Part shown: positions 49,178-59,523 of the stretch, in pieces | Layout: every line of letters begins with the position of its first letter | Numbering within the stretch: the stretch's first letter is position 1 | DNA from: G963677325 sp963810555 | GTDB lineage: Bacteria; Bacteroidota; Bacteroidia; Bacteroidales; Prolixibacteraceae | Direction of reading: 5' to 3' | NCBI GenBank assembly: GCA_963810555.1 | Contig: CAWENX010000009.1 | Coordinates: forward strand, 738,610-802,609 | Length of the DNA: 64,000 bases | Notes under the pieces: model-generated | What the model was told of the DNA's origin: nothing | The model's database searches: none | What the model saw: the letters and a program-made list of their open reading frames with translations, nothing else | Position numbers and translations under genes: made by a program

Positions 49178-49621
49178 ATGAAATTCAGTACACGATTAAG
49201 ATACGGCATCAGGACAATGCTTGAAATCGCGCTCAGTTACGAACGGGGAGGTATTCTTCAAAAGGATATTGCAGCCAATCAGGATATCCCTGTTAAGACC
49301 CTCGATCACATAATACAAGCATTAAAAACTGCCGACCTTATTACCAATGTGAACGGGAAAAATTTAGGCTATAAGCTGACACGTCCCCCTTCCGAAATCA
49401 CGATGTTAGACGTTCAGCGCGCCATAGAGCCGGCTCTTTGCTGTGTCGACTGCATTTCCCCCCATTTTTCATGTGACAGGACAGAATATTGCTCAGCCAA
49501 AGGATTCTGGAGCGAACTTAACGATGGCATCAATGCCTATTTCGAAAGCATCAGTCTCCAGGATATGGTTCTCGATCAAAGAAGACTTATGACAGCAAAA
49601 ATCCCATCCCATATGGTCTGA
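49178..49621 (+). CDS. Rrf2 family transcriptional regulator
   Basis: 147 residues. N-terminal winged helix (STRLRYGIRTMLEIALSYERGG, LQKDIAANQDIPVKTLDHIIQALKTADLI, GYKLTRPPSEITMLDV) followed by a cysteine-bearing segment ALCCVDCISPHFSCDRTEYCSAKGFW near residues 86-112. IscR- and NsrR-type members hold an Fe-S cluster with three such Cys; six are present here, so the ligands cannot be assigned. Usually senses Fe-S status, redox or NO. Complete, own promoter. Confidence 0.9.
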   Translation: MKFSTRLRYGIRTMLEIALSYERGGILQKDIAANQDIPVKTLDHIIQALKTADLITNVNGKNLGYKLTRPPSEITMLDVQRAIEPALCCVDCISPHFSCDRTEYCSAKGFWSELNDGINAYFESISLQDMVLDQRRLMTAKIPSHMV

Positions 49622-49725
49622 AAGCTATTGATAAATGAATAAAGCCTGATTTTTAATTCGCAATTCGTAATTCAAAAAACCTTATCATTTAATAATGATT
49701 TTTAACAATAGATATTAGGGTTGTT

Positions 49726-50271
49726 ATGTCTAATATCCCTAAATTTGTTGTGAGAACAAAAATCATGGAATATATCCTTAAGTTACTAAATGTTTCTTTT
49801 GTTGCCAGCATTAAATATTTCTGGTCGACACCTTATGCCTATCTGCTAAACCTTAATGCATGGGAAGCGCTTCTATGCGTTGAAATAGGCGGAATTCTCG
49901 GATTTTTGCTCTATTATTATTTCTTTAAGTTTCTTCTTGCAGAGATTAAATTGCTCTGGCCGGTAATTTACTACTTTACACCTGTCTTGTTTAAGGCCAG
50001 ATTCGAGATCTGGCGTGACCGGCGTCGGAAAAGGAGAGTTACAATGAGAAAATTTACAAGCAGGAACAAATTAATTGTAAAAATAAGGCGGCGTTACGGA
50101 ATGTGGGGAATCATTGTGCTCTCACCTATCCTATTGTCCCTTCCAATCGGGGCATTGCTTGGGACCAAATATTTTCGCAATCGCAACAGTTTTATTCCCT
50201 ATATGATTCTCTCCATTTCTGTCTGGGGAATCATTTCGATGGCATTTTTCGGCATTTTTATGAATCCTTAG
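49726..50271 (+). CDS. Uncharacterised membrane protein (small multidrug-export-like shape)
   Basis: 181 residues with about four hydrophobic segments (LLCVEIGGILGFLLYYYFFKFLL, IIVLSPILLSLPIGALLG, ILSISVWGIISMAFFGIF) and a very basic central loop (RFEIWRDRRRKRRVTMRKF). GMWGIIVLSPILLSLPIGALLGTKYF resembles DedA/SMP-like half-helix regions, but I do not assign a family. An alternative ATG at 49765 gives MEYILKLL. It ends 4 nt into the convergent gene's stop. Confidence 0.6.
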   Translation: MSNIPKFVVRTKIMEYILKLLNVSFVASIKYFWSTPYAYLLNLNAWEALLCVEIGGILGFLLYYYFFKFLLAEIKLLWPVIYYFTPVLFKARFEIWRDRRRKRRVTMRKFTSRNKLIVKIRRRYGMWGIIVLSPILLSLPIGALLGTKYFRNRNSFIPYMILSISVWGIISMAFFGIFMNP

Positions 50272-50819
50272 ACGCGTAATTTGCGAAGTAGTTTTTCCGC
50301 CCTGTTAATAAATCCTGCGCTTTCTTCTTCTTCAAGATAACTTTCAAGCACTACTGTGAGTTCCTGTTTTAATCCGGGTTGAAGCTGTGAAATATTAAAA
50401 AGCACCTGCATGGCATATACGCGCACTGCAACAGCTTCTGATTTTGAGAGCAAAGCAAAACAACGGCTTACTGTCCGCCCAAGATATTTTTCCGGGATTT
50501 CGTGACGGCTGAGCATTCGGGTAAAAATTCTTTTCAGAGAGCCGTTTTGGGTTACCATAAGGTTACTTACAATTTCTGGAATGTAGGACGTAAGAAGCTC
50601 AGGATAATTTTCGGTGGCATTGTCAATGATCCACCCTGCACGCCATGCAATCTTTTGGTCGGGAGAATAAATCAAGGAATAAATCTGTTTAAACATCAAT
50701 TTATCGGAAAGTACAGATAATTTCCAGATTTCGAGTTCTCCTTCTCCTATATGAAGCAACATTTGATCAAGCGATTCACCAACAGTACTTTCAGGAATTT
50801 TTTTGCCTGAGGTAATCAT
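50268..50819 (-). CDS. HEAT-repeat-like protein, unknown
   Basis: 183 residues, predicted all-helical. Repeated helix pairs such as SPDQKIAWRAGWIIDNATENYPELL and SEAVAVRVYAMQVLFNISQLQPGL resemble HEAT/armadillo repeats (DNA alkylation-repair-like superhelices). No catalytic residues seen. Its start overlaps the 3' end of ppk1 by 29 nt on the same strand, so translation is probably coupled. Confidence 0.7.
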   Translation of the reverse strand: MITSGKKIPESTVGESLDQMLLHIGEGELEIWKLSVLSDKLMFKQIYSLIYSPDQKIAWRAGWIIDNATENYPELLTSYIPEIVSNLMVTQNGSLKRIFTRMLSRHEIPEKYLGRTVSRCFALLSKSEAVAVRVYAMQVLFNISQLQPGLKQELTVVLESYLEEEESAGFINRAEKLLRKLRV

Positions 50820-52830
50820 AAAAGCTTAATTGTGATTTTATTTTAGGTTCCTTGTTATAATTTTTGATATAGTTGTTCAAATCATTATCAAGGATTCTGG
50901 CTGCAGTGTTATCCTGCCACTGGAGGTTGAAAAAATCAATTAATTCATTCTTAATGCTTTTGTTGTAAATGGGGACTGCCACTTCAACCCGTCTGTCAAG
51001 GTTTCGTGACATAAAATCAGATGAAGAGATATAAACCTTCTCTTTCCCGCCATTATAAAAATAATATATCCTTGAGTGTTCCAGGTATCTGTCAATCATT
51101 CCGATTGAAGGGATTGAATAGTTCTCTTCCGGTGAATCAGGATAAAGAGAGAACATACCTCTCACGTTTAATCTTATATCCACTCCGTTCTTTGCAGCTT
51201 CACATATTTTAGAAATGATTTCAATGTCGACAAGGTTGTTGCATTTCAGATAAATACGGGCCTCCTGTCCTTCCCTGGCATTGGCAATCTCATGTTTGAT
51301 CAGCTTTACAATTCGGGTGCGCATATTAAACGGTGAGATAAGTAAATGAGTAAATTTACCTATCCGGTAATTTCTCTCAAAAAAATCAAATACCCTGCTG
51401 ACTTCCCTGGATATCTTGAGGTCCGCGGTACACAGCATATGATCGGAAAACACTTTAGAAGTTACTTCATTGTAATTCCCCGATCCGACACATACATATC
51501 TCTTTAACTGTTTATCCTCCTTACGTATAATAAGACACAATTTTGCGTGAACCTTCAAACCCGGAACTCCAAGTATCACCTTCACATTTTCTTTGTTTAA
51601 CAAATTACCATATTCAATATTTTCCTGTTCACTGAATCGGGCCCGCAGTTCAAGAACAACTGTTACCTTCTTTCCATTTCTTGCCGCATTAATAAGAGCG
51701 CTGATTACGTTTGAATTTTTGGCCATGCGGTAAACCGTAGTTTTAATTTCAACAACTTTGGGGTCGATTGATGCCTCACGCAGCAGATCAATGAAATGAA
51801 AGAAAGAATGGTAAGGAAAATGGAACAAGACATCTCCCATTCCAATCGTTTTCAGATACGTCTGGCCCGGAACGATGTCCTTGTGTTTTACAGGTTCAAT
51901 GTTTTTATAATAAAGATGTTCGTCTCCCACAGTGGGAAAATCCATAAAATCCTTAAAATTATGAATACGGCCACCTCCAATAACTACATCATCCTTATTA
52001 AAATTAAGTCGTTCTAAAAGAAAAAGGAGAAAGTCCTCGGGGATTTCTTTATCGTATACAAATCTGACAAGTTTACTGTTCAATCTTTTTAGTACTCCCT
52101 TAGCGATAAGTTTCAGGTAACTTTCTGCCACATCGTCATCCAGGTCCAGTTCTGCGTCACGCGTCAGTTTAAATACATAAGAACTGATATGGTTGTAATT
52201 AAACATATAAAAAATGTCATCTAGTTCATACCTGATAACATCTTCAAGAAGAATGACGTAAGTTTTGCCTTCTTCAGATGGAATTATAATAAACCTTGGC
52301 AGTGAATCTGTGGGAACTTCGATTATAGCATACTCTGACTTTTTATTTTTTTTCATATCCACTGCCAGATAAATTGCGTCATCACGAAGATTTGGAATCG
52401 GAAGACTTTTTTTCAGGATGATAGGCATGATCAAAGGCCTTACTTCACGCTTAAAAAAGTCAGTTACAAATTCACCCTGATGGGAATTAAGCTGTTTCTC
52501 ATTAATAATAAAAATATTCTCCTTCGCAAGTTCATTAAGAATTTTGTTATATATTTTTTCGAAGCGCTTACTCTGGTTAATTACAATTTCTTCAATCTGA
52601 TCAAGTACTTCAATGGGATTACCTATTTCCGCAAGAACGACCTGACCTATTAGAGACAAACGCCTTAAAATAGCAACCCTTACTCTGAAGAACTCATCAA
52701 GGTTGTTAGAATAAATCCCAAGGAATTTAAGCCTTTCAAACAAGGGGACTTCCTTTTTGGAAGCCTCCTGAAGAAGTCTTTCATTAAAAGAAAGCCAACT
52801 TATTTCCCTGTTTCTTATCCGAATATCCAT
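50791..52830 (-). CDS. ppk1: Polyphosphate kinase 1
   Basis: 679 residues from ATG 52830 (MDIRIRNREISWLSFNERLLQ); ATG 52857 is possible but outside family limits. Makes polyphosphate reversibly from ATP. N-terminal domain with FLGIYSNNLDEFFRVRVA (ATP-site Asn), then the two phospholipase-D-like domains: VHAKLCLIIRK with the autophosphorylated His, and the second around YISSSDFMSRNLDRRVEVAVP. Complete. Coupled to the downstream HEAT-like gene. Confidence 0.96.
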   Translation of the reverse strand: MDIRIRNREISWLSFNERLLQEASKKEVPLFERLKFLGIYSNNLDEFFRVRVAILRRLSLIGQVVLAEIGNPIEVLDQIEEIVINQSKRFEKIYNKILNELAKENIFIINEKQLNSHQGEFVTDFFKREVRPLIMPIILKKSLPIPNLRDDAIYLAVDMKKNKKSEYAIIEVPTDSLPRFIIIPSEEGKTYVILLEDVIRYELDDIFYMFNYNHISSYVFKLTRDAELDLDDDVAESYLKLIAKGVLKRLNSKLVRFVYDKEIPEDFLLFLLERLNFNKDDVVIGGGRIHNFKDFMDFPTVGDEHLYYKNIEPVKHKDIVPGQTYLKTIGMGDVLFHFPYHSFFHFIDLLREASIDPKVVEIKTTVYRMAKNSNVISALINAARNGKKVTVVLELRARFSEQENIEYGNLLNKENVKVILGVPGLKVHAKLCLIIRKEDKQLKRYVCVGSGNYNEVTSKVFSDHMLCTADLKISREVSRVFDFFERNYRIGKFTHLLISPFNMRTRIVKLIKHEIANAREGQEARIYLKCNNLVDIEIISKICEAAKNGVDIRLNVRGMFSLYPDSPEENYSIPSIGMIDRYLEHSRIYYFYNGGKEKVYISSSDFMSRNLDRRVEVAVPIYNKSIKNELIDFFNLQWQDNTAARILDNDLNNYIKNYNKEPKIKSQLSFYDYLRQKNS

Positions 52831-53053
52831 TAAAATATATCCCTTAATAATTTCCATAAAGATAAGAAATCATCATAATATATAAATGAATGAATGGCAT
52901 TGTTAATGAAATTCTTCCCAAAGTTTTGGAATGATGTTTGAGCATATGTTTCTATAATTGGGATTTTGAAAGACTGACATTATTGCAGTAACCCATTGGA
53001 ATTATTTGAAGACAAATAATAATTCCGTAAGTTTGACTTTAGAATAATTAAAA

Positions 53054-55285
53054 ATGACTGATAAGGAAATAAATAAGAATTACGCCAATATTTGTAATCT
53101 TTTAGCTTCCAAGGAACTTAAACCGGCGTTTGATCAGTTTGAAAAGTTGATTTCTTCAGCCGGATTGGGTGAATACCTTGATACTTACAACAATTTGGAA
53201 CAGAATTACAGATTTATGCTTAAGTATACTGTAGAAGGGATAAAAGATCCTGAAAGACAAAAGATTTATCAGCACCTGCTGATCTCTTCTTTCGAACTGG
53301 CAGACACTGCGTATGATAATCTCAGACAGAAGTTCTCACAAACTTTAGAGTATCAGAAAAAGAGAGGATTTTCCAGACTTTTTATCCCGGATTTAAAAGA
53401 TTTTCTTGCTCAGATGGAAGGATACTCGGTTCAAAAGGAACTTCATTCTATGTTCAATGAATCCAAAACCAGTAATGGAACATATTCTAAAGTTGATGCT
53501 CATTTTCAAAAAATATTTACTCTTTTTTACCATTTTTGGTTCACCAACAAATTAAGGGAAGAGGAGATAGAGTTTTTTCGGACATTTATACAGCATAAAT
53601 CATTCCTCTTTTATGAAAAAGCCCTGCTTGTTACAAGTTTAACATTAAGCCTACTCAGGTTTTTTGATGAAAATAAGGTTGTTCTTTTATTTGAAGCTTA
53701 TGAATCGGATGATGTTGAGATAAGCCAGAGGGCACTGATTGGTATACTAATAGGATTGTACCATTATGACCAGCGTATGCCTTTTTTTCATGAAATCACG
53801 GGAAGGCTCCAAATTTTATTTGAAGATCCCGCGTTCAAGGTTAATCTCGAAAAGATAATCCTTCAATTTATCCGCAGTAAGGAGACAGAGAAAATCCAGC
53901 GAATTTTACAGGATGAGATAATACCTGAAATGATGAAAATCAGTCCAAATCTGCGCAATAAATTCAATCTGGAAGATTTACTATCAGAGGATTACGCTGA
54001 TGATAAAAATCCTGGCTGGCAGGAAATCTTAAAAGACTCACCCGGTCTCATGGATAAGATTGAAGAACTCAATGAAATGCAAATGGAAGGGGCCGACGTC
54101 TTTATGAGCTCTTTTTCAATGCTGAAGAATTTCCCTTTCTTCAGTGAGATAGCCAATTGGTTTATTCCTTTTACACCTGAACATCCTGAATTATTGAAAA
54201 CTTCGATTGACAAAGAGAATAAGGAATTCAACAGTTTTTTAGAGATGATCGTGAAATCTCCGATGCTTTGCAATTCTGATAAGTATTCATTTTGTTTCAG
54301 CTTACAAAATATTACTTCAGATTATAAAAAAATGATGTCAGAAGGCCTAAAAGCCGAATTTGATCAGGCTGAAGATATTGAAAAAGATCAGTCTTTTCTT
54401 GACCGCAACCGCAAGGCTGAAACCGTGTCAGGCCAATATATCCGGGACCTGTATCGGTTTTATAAACTTTTCCCGCAAAGTGAGGGATTTGAAGATATTT
54501 TTACCTGGCGTTTTGATTTTCACAACAAATACTCTTTTAACGAATTGCTTCGTGAAGATTTTGGTATACAGCGGAATATTGCTGAATTTTATTTTGCGAA
54601 GAACTATTTCAGGGAAGCAGCTGATATTTATGAAATCCTTCTTACAGAGCATGATGATGCTGAGATGTTGCAGAAGCTTGCCTTTTGTTACCAGAAACAG
54701 GGTGATTACAAAAAAGCACTTGGATATTATCTGAAAGCTGATCTTTATGATCAGAATAAAATATGGAACCTTAAAAAAATTGCCCTCTGTTACCGTAATT
54801 TAAAAAAACCGGCAAAGGCTTTAGAATATTATCAGCAGGCTGCAATACTGGAACCTGATAATCTCAGCCTGCATATCTCTATCGGACAATGTCACATAGA
54901 ATTGCATCAATACGATGAAGCCTTAAAATCCTATTACAAGGTTGAATATCTTGCGCCGGAAAACAAGAAGGTTTGGCGTCCCATCGCATGGGGCTGTTTT
55001 TTGGTGGGGAAACTTGATCAGGCAGAAAAATATTACAATCAATTGATCAGTGAAGCCCCTGATAAGTATGATTTGATGAATATGGGGCATGTTCAGTGGT
55101 GTCTTGGCAATCGTAAAGCTGCTCTGGACTTTTACAAGAGGAGTATAAACAGTTCAGATAATTCGGAGAGTGATTTTATGAATGCTTTTAATGAAGATTT
55201 ACCCCAACTTCTCAACCAGGGTGTAGATCCTGACGATGTTCCGATCATGCTCGATCAGCTCAGATATTTTCTGCAAGAGGAATAA
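53054..55285 (+). CDS. Large TPR-repeat protein
   Basis: 743 residues, no signal peptide. The first 500 residues are helical and unrecognised. From about residue 515 a run of five to six TPRs is clear (AEFYFAKNYFREAADIYEILL, AFCYQKQGDYKKALGYYLKA, ALCYRNLKKPAKALEYYQQA, IGQCHIELHQYDEALKSYYKV, GHVQWCLGNRKAALDFYKRS). Probably a cytoplasmic scaffold. Divergent from ppk1 with a 200-bp AT-rich gap. Complete. Confidence 0.85.
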   Translation: MTDKEINKNYANICNLLASKELKPAFDQFEKLISSAGLGEYLDTYNNLEQNYRFMLKYTVEGIKDPERQKIYQHLLISSFELADTAYDNLRQKFSQTLEYQKKRGFSRLFIPDLKDFLAQMEGYSVQKELHSMFNESKTSNGTYSKVDAHFQKIFTLFYHFWFTNKLREEEIEFFRTFIQHKSFLFYEKALLVTSLTLSLLRFFDENKVVLLFEAYESDDVEISQRALIGILIGLYHYDQRMPFFHEITGRLQILFEDPAFKVNLEKIILQFIRSKETEKIQRILQDEIIPEMMKISPNLRNKFNLEDLLSEDYADDKNPGWQEILKDSPGLMDKIEELNEMQMEGADVFMSSFSMLKNFPFFSEIANWFIPFTPEHPELLKTSIDKENKEFNSFLEMIVKSPMLCNSDKYSFCFSLQNITSDYKKMMSEGLKAEFDQAEDIEKDQSFLDRNRKAETVSGQYIRDLYRFYKLFPQSEGFEDIFTWRFDFHNKYSFNELLREDFGIQRNIAEFYFAKNYFREAADIYEILLTEHDDAEMLQKLAFCYQKQGDYKKALGYYLKADLYDQNKIWNLKKIALCYRNLKKPAKALEYYQQAAILEPDNLSLHISIGQCHIELHQYDEALKSYYKVEYLAPENKKVWRPIAWGCFLVGKLDQAEKYYNQLISEAPDKYDLMNMGHVQWCLGNRKAALDFYKRSINSSDNSESDFMNAFNEDLPQLLNQGVDPDDVPIMLDQLRYFLQEE

Positions 55286-55353
55286 AATAGAATTGACAAT
55301 TGACAATTGATTACTGTTTACTTTCAATGGCCTAATGCCAATGTCTAAGCCTT

Positions 55354-56892
55354 CTAAAGTGGAATGTTTCCGTGTTTCTTTAGTGGATTCAGTTTATGCT
55401 TGTTCTGAGTCATCTCAAGTGCCTGGATCAGTTTAGGCCGGGTTTGTGAAGGATAGATTATTTCATCGATGTAGCCCAATTCAGCGGCTTTATATGGAGT
55501 GGCAAATTTAGACCGGTAATCCTCAATTGCTTTTTGCAATTCTTCTTCGCTCAGCTTATCACGATATAAAATTTTAACCGCACCATCCGCACCCATAACG
55601 GCGATCTCGGCTGAGGGATAAGCGAAATTAACATCCGCACCAAGGTGTTTACTGTTCATCACATCGTAGGCGCCGCCGTAAGCTTTTCTTGTGATTACTG
55701 TTATTTTGGGGACTGTCGCTTCTGCAAAAGCATAAAGAAGCTTGGCGCCGTGTTTTATTATTCCGCCAAATTCCTGTGAGGTTCCGGGTAGAAAACCCGG
55801 CACATCGACAAAAGCAATAAGAGGCACATTAAATGCATCACAGAAACGTACAAAACGGGCAGCCTTGACAGAAGAATTAATATCAAGTGCTCCTGCTAGA
55901 CTTAAAGGCTGGTTTGCCACAATTCCCACACTCCTGCCGCCCAAACGTGCAAAACCAATGACTATATTAGGAGCATATAAATCTTGAATTTCAAAGAAAT
56001 TATGGTTATCAACGATACTATTTATAAGAATCTTTATATCGTATGCCTTAAAAGGTTCATCCGGAATTAATGAATTCAATTTTTCGTCCTGTCTTGAAAG
56101 ATCATCCAAACAAGGCACCGGGTGAGGATCTTCAAGATTATTTGAAGGAAGATAACCTATCAGTTCCCGAATCATAAGCATTGCATGATCCTCATTCTCA
56201 GCTGTCAGATGAGCTACTCCGCTTTTAGTATTATGCGTTATTGCACCTCCCAGTTCTTCCTTTGTCACTTCCTCATGGGTAACGGCTTTAACAACATCGG
56301 GACCCGTAACAAACATATAACTGGAATCCTTTACCATAATTATAAAATCGGTAATTGCAGGAGAATATACTGCGCCTCCCGCGCAAGGGCCAAGAATAGC
56401 AGAGATTTGAGGAATAACGCCGGAACTCATCACATTGCGATAAAAGATATCAGCATAACCTGCGAGGCTTTCAATTCCTTCCTGGATTCTTGCACCGCCT
56501 GAATCATTCAGGCCGATGACTGGAGCGCCCATCTTCATGGCAAGATCCATTATTTTGACAATCTTATCTGCATTCGCACGGCTCATTGTCCCGCCAAAGA
56601 CCGTAAAATCCTGGGCAAAAACATAGACAAGTCTTCCATCGATCTTCCCGTAACCGGATACAACACCGTCGCCGGAAATCTGATTTTTTTCCATGTTAAA
56701 ATCGTGGGATCTGTGAACCACAAACTTGTCCATTTCCACAAATGTACCGGCATCTACAAGGTTGAGAATTCTTTCACGTGCAGTTTTCCGACCGGCGGCA
56801 TGTTGTCGTTCAATCCTTTCTTTTCCCCCTCCAAGTTCGGCTATTGAATTTTTATCTTCTAAAATCCGGTATTTATCGATTGACTCTGACAT
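55354..56892 (-). CDS. Acyl-CoA (propionyl/methylmalonyl-CoA) carboxylase, carboxyltransferase subunit
   Basis: 512 residues of the crotonase-like carboxyltransferase family. N-terminal GGKERIERQHAAGRKTARERI, biotin/acyl-CoA sites GGARIQEGIESLAGYADIF and GPCAGGAVYSPAITDF, and C-terminal FVDVPGFLPGTSQEFGGIIKHGAK and KAYGGAYDVMNSKHLGAD. Transfers CO2 between carboxybiotin and propionyl- or acetyl-CoA. Last of three minus-strand genes (biotin carboxylase, carrier, this one). No membrane-bound decarboxylase subunit is adjacent, so a soluble carboxylase is more likely than a sodium pump, though components could lie elsewhere. Confidence 0.93.
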   Translation of the reverse strand: MSESIDKYRILEDKNSIAELGGGKERIERQHAAGRKTARERILNLVDAGTFVEMDKFVVHRSHDFNMEKNQISGDGVVSGYGKIDGRLVYVFAQDFTVFGGTMSRANADKIVKIMDLAMKMGAPVIGLNDSGGARIQEGIESLAGYADIFYRNVMSSGVIPQISAILGPCAGGAVYSPAITDFIIMVKDSSYMFVTGPDVVKAVTHEEVTKEELGGAITHNTKSGVAHLTAENEDHAMLMIRELIGYLPSNNLEDPHPVPCLDDLSRQDEKLNSLIPDEPFKAYDIKILINSIVDNHNFFEIQDLYAPNIVIGFARLGGRSVGIVANQPLSLAGALDINSSVKAARFVRFCDAFNVPLIAFVDVPGFLPGTSQEFGGIIKHGAKLLYAFAEATVPKITVITRKAYGGAYDVMNSKHLGADVNFAYPSAEIAVMGADGAVKILYRDKLSEEELQKAIEDYRSKFATPYKAAELGYIDEIIYPSQTRPKLIQALEMTQNKHKLNPLKKHGNIPL

Positions 56893-56968
56893 GAATTTAA
56901 ATATTAGGCTATTAAATTTTGGTAAGTAAATTTAATCTTTTATCTCTTAAAATAAAAGGATTGAAGAA

Positions 56969-57487
56969 TTAAAGCAATTCTTCAATAACGACAAGCAATT
57001 GGTTACTTTCAACCGAGTCACCTTCTTTTATAGAAATCTCAGTGACTATACCGTCATTCCCTGCCTTAAATTCACTCTCCATCTTCATAGCTGAAAGAAT
57101 GATCACCGTCTGACCTGCTTCAACCCTGTCGCCTTCATTGACAAGAATTTTTACCACTTTGCCCGGCATGGGCGATTTAATAATATTATCTCCGTTATTA
57201 TGATTGGATTGAGTCCTGAATTGCATGTAGCGTGATTCATTATCAAATACCTCAACATCGAATTTGAAATCAAATGTATTGACGCTGTAATGTTTAGGTT
57301 CAGAATTTTCAACAACTTCGATATTGTAAGAATTACCATTATGGAGGATGGAATATTCCTGATTCCTTACCTTCACAACATCTACCTCATAAATTTCATC
57401 GTCAACAGCAATAGTCCGGATATTCCCTACACGCTTAAGCTCTTTGACGACGGCATTGCGGTTATTCACTCTTAATTCAAGTTCCAT
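56969..57487 (-). CDS. Biotin carboxyl carrier protein subunit
   Basis: 172 residues. The C-terminal 75 residues are a biotinyl domain (IKSPMPGKVVKILVNEGDRVEAGQ, then VIILSAMKMESEF with the biotinylated Lys in AMKM). The N-terminal 90 residues form a beta-rich domain (LRVNNRNAVVKELKRVGNIRTI) seen in Bacteroidota carriers of acyl-CoA carboxylases. Lies 76 nt upstream of the carboxyltransferase gene. Biotin would be attached by the BirA at 40.4-41.1 kb. Confidence 0.93.
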   Translation of the reverse strand: MELELRVNNRNAVVKELKRVGNIRTIAVDDEIYEVDVVKVRNQEYSILHNGNSYNIEVVENSEPKHYSVNTFDFKFDVEVFDNESRYMQFRTQSNHNNGDNIIKSPMPGKVVKILVNEGDRVEAGQTVIILSAMKMESEFKAGNDGIVTEISIKEGDSVESNQLLVVIEELL

Positions 57488-57523
57488 ATATAACTTACAA
57501 GGGTTTTAGTAATCAATAATTGT

Positions 57524-57602
57524 AAACGGAGAAAGGAGAAAGGAACACGGAATGATTCCAACCGTTCTCCATGTTCCTTGCTCCGGTTTTCTTTCTCCGT
57601 TT
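57524..57602. repeat. 12-bp perfect inverted repeat in the carboxylase operon
   Basis: AAACGGAGAAAG (57524-57535) and CTTTCTCCGTTT (57591-57602) bracket a pyrimidine/purine mirrored interior (GGAACACGG against CCATGTTCC). The sequence between the biotin carboxylase and carrier genes could fold as a long stem, acting as an attenuator or mRNA-processing site. Confidence 0.5.
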
Positions 57603-57629
57603 CATTTTTAATTTTTAATTCTTAATTTA

Positions 57630-59156
57630 TTATAATCTTGTTACCCGATGTTTACGGCTCTGTTGTTTCCAGACACTTCCGCGGTATTCCAAAGAAGGAA
57701 TTATCGTACTGCTGATTTTCTCATACTTTTCGATATAATCAACATAAACAGCTATGAGGGCAATATCTGAAGAACACTTTTCCCATCTTCCGTTTGACTG
57801 AAGAACATCCATGTTATTTCCAATAAAATGAGTATTATACCTGCCATCGCGGAATTCGGGTCTATCTATGATCCGTTCAAGAAACCTTATGGTCGTTTTG
57901 ATTCCTGTGATCTTATATTCATAAAGAGCACGCCGCATCCTCTCAATCGCTTCGTTGCGCGTATATCCCCATACAATGAGTTTACTGATAAGCGAATCAT
58001 ATTCAGCCGGTATTGTATAACCTTCATATACATATCCGTCACAACGAACACCAAGTCCTAATGGTTCAGTAATATGTGTAATTTTTCCGGGACTGGGCAT
58101 AAAATTATTGTCAGTATCTTCAGCATAAATCCGACATTCAATTGCGTGTCCGCTCTGTTTAAGTTCTGACTGAACAAAAGGCAGCTTTTGGCCTTCCGCA
58201 ATCCTGATCTGTTCTTTCACGAGATCAACTCCGACCACACGCTCTGTAATCGGATGTTCAACCTGCAGGCGTGTATTCATTTCAAGGAAATAGAAATTCA
58301 GGTTGTCATCCACAATAAATTCAATTGTTCCGGCTCCCTCGTATTGAACAGCTTTAGCTGCGGCAACAGCATACTCTCCCATTTTTTCCCTTACTTCCTG
58401 AGTCAATATCGGCGAAGGTGTTTCCTCAATAACTTTCTGATGCCGCCGTTGTATGGAACACTCTCTTTCAAACAGATGGACTGTATTTCCATAACTGTCG
58501 GCGAGAACCTGGAATTCAATGTGATGGGGAGAATCAATATATTTTTCGATATAAACCGAATCATCACCAAATGCCGTCATTGCTTCTGATCGTGCTGCCC
58601 TTAAGGAACTTTCAATTTTGGATGTTTCTCTTACGAGCCTCATGCCCCTTCCTCCTCCCCCGGCTGAGGCTTTTATCATTACAGGAAGCCCTATGGATTG
58701 AATATTTCTGATTGCTTCTTGTTCATCTGTTACCTTTTCAGTCGTACCGGGCACAACAGGTACACCGGCTTTAATCATCATTTTCCTCGCACTAAGTTTA
58801 TCTCCCATGCTTTCGATCGACTCCGGCGAAGGTCCGATAAAAATAATGCCATTCTCCCGGCACAATCGCGAAAAAGCGGCATTTTCTGAAAGGAATCCAT
58901 ATCCCGGATGAATGGCATCGGCACCCGCAATCCTGGCAACTTCCAGTATTTTTTCCATATTAAGGTAACTTTCAGAGGAGGGCGCAGCGCCAATGTGATA
59001 AGCTTCATTGGCATATCGTACATGCATTGAACTACGATCAGCATCGCTAAAGACTGCAACAGTTTCAATTCCCATTTCACGGCAGGAACGCATGATCCGA
59101 ATGGCAATTTCTCCTCTGTTGGCAATAAGGATTTTCTTTATCAGTTTTTGCTTCAT
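57630..59156 (-). CDS. accC: Biotin carboxylase subunit
   Basis: 508 residues of the ATP-grasp biotin carboxylase. N-terminal ILIANRGEIAIRIMRSCREMGI, ATP-binding KASAGGGGRGMRLV near residue 163, VEKYIDSPHHIEFQVLAD region, then FLEMNTRLQVEHPITE with the catalytic Glu/Asn/Arg and HAIECRIYAED. About 50 residues longer at the C terminus than E. coli AccC, as in propionyl-CoA carboxylase-type subunits. Head of a three-gene minus-strand operon. Confidence 0.94.
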   Translation of the reverse strand: MKQKLIKKILIANRGEIAIRIMRSCREMGIETVAVFSDADRSSMHVRYANEAYHIGAAPSSESYLNMEKILEVARIAGADAIHPGYGFLSENAAFSRLCRENGIIFIGPSPESIESMGDKLSARKMMIKAGVPVVPGTTEKVTDEQEAIRNIQSIGLPVMIKASAGGGGRGMRLVRETSKIESSLRAARSEAMTAFGDDSVYIEKYIDSPHHIEFQVLADSYGNTVHLFERECSIQRRHQKVIEETPSPILTQEVREKMGEYAVAAAKAVQYEGAGTIEFIVDDNLNFYFLEMNTRLQVEHPITERVVGVDLVKEQIRIAEGQKLPFVQSELKQSGHAIECRIYAEDTDNNFMPSPGKITHITEPLGLGVRCDGYVYEGYTIPAEYDSLISKLIVWGYTRNEAIERMRRALYEYKITGIKTTIRFLERIIDRPEFRDGRYNTHFIGNNMDVLQSNGRWEKCSSDIALIAVYVDYIEKYEKISSTIIPSLEYRGSVWKQQSRKHRVTRL

Positions 59157-59523
59157 AGGTTATTTACCATATTAATGGATTTATTCATGATTCAAAATCT
59201 GGCGCGAAATTAAATATAAAAAGAAAGATATATGGATGAACTGATATTTGTCAATTAAGGTGCAAAATGTTCATTAAATGTAGGGCTATTCTCATTTACA
59301 TTCTGAAAACCTGATTGTTAATTATGTAATTTATGCAAAAACGGGCTATTTTCAAAATATTTTTTCTTCATTTTTTTTATCGAATGATTTACGATTCGGG
59401 ACTAATTTTTAAAAAATCTATAAATTTTATCCTTTTTTGAAAATATTTAATAAGCCCCAATTAAAAATAATTCGAATGTATTGTCCGGTAAAAATCAAAT
59501 TTTCGAAGCCCATCCATTCATCT

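Noticed and set aside
55354..59156. Sodium-pumping decarboxylase
   Set aside because: The carboxyltransferase and carrier could belong to one, but a biotin carboxylase is present and no membrane subunit is adjacent.
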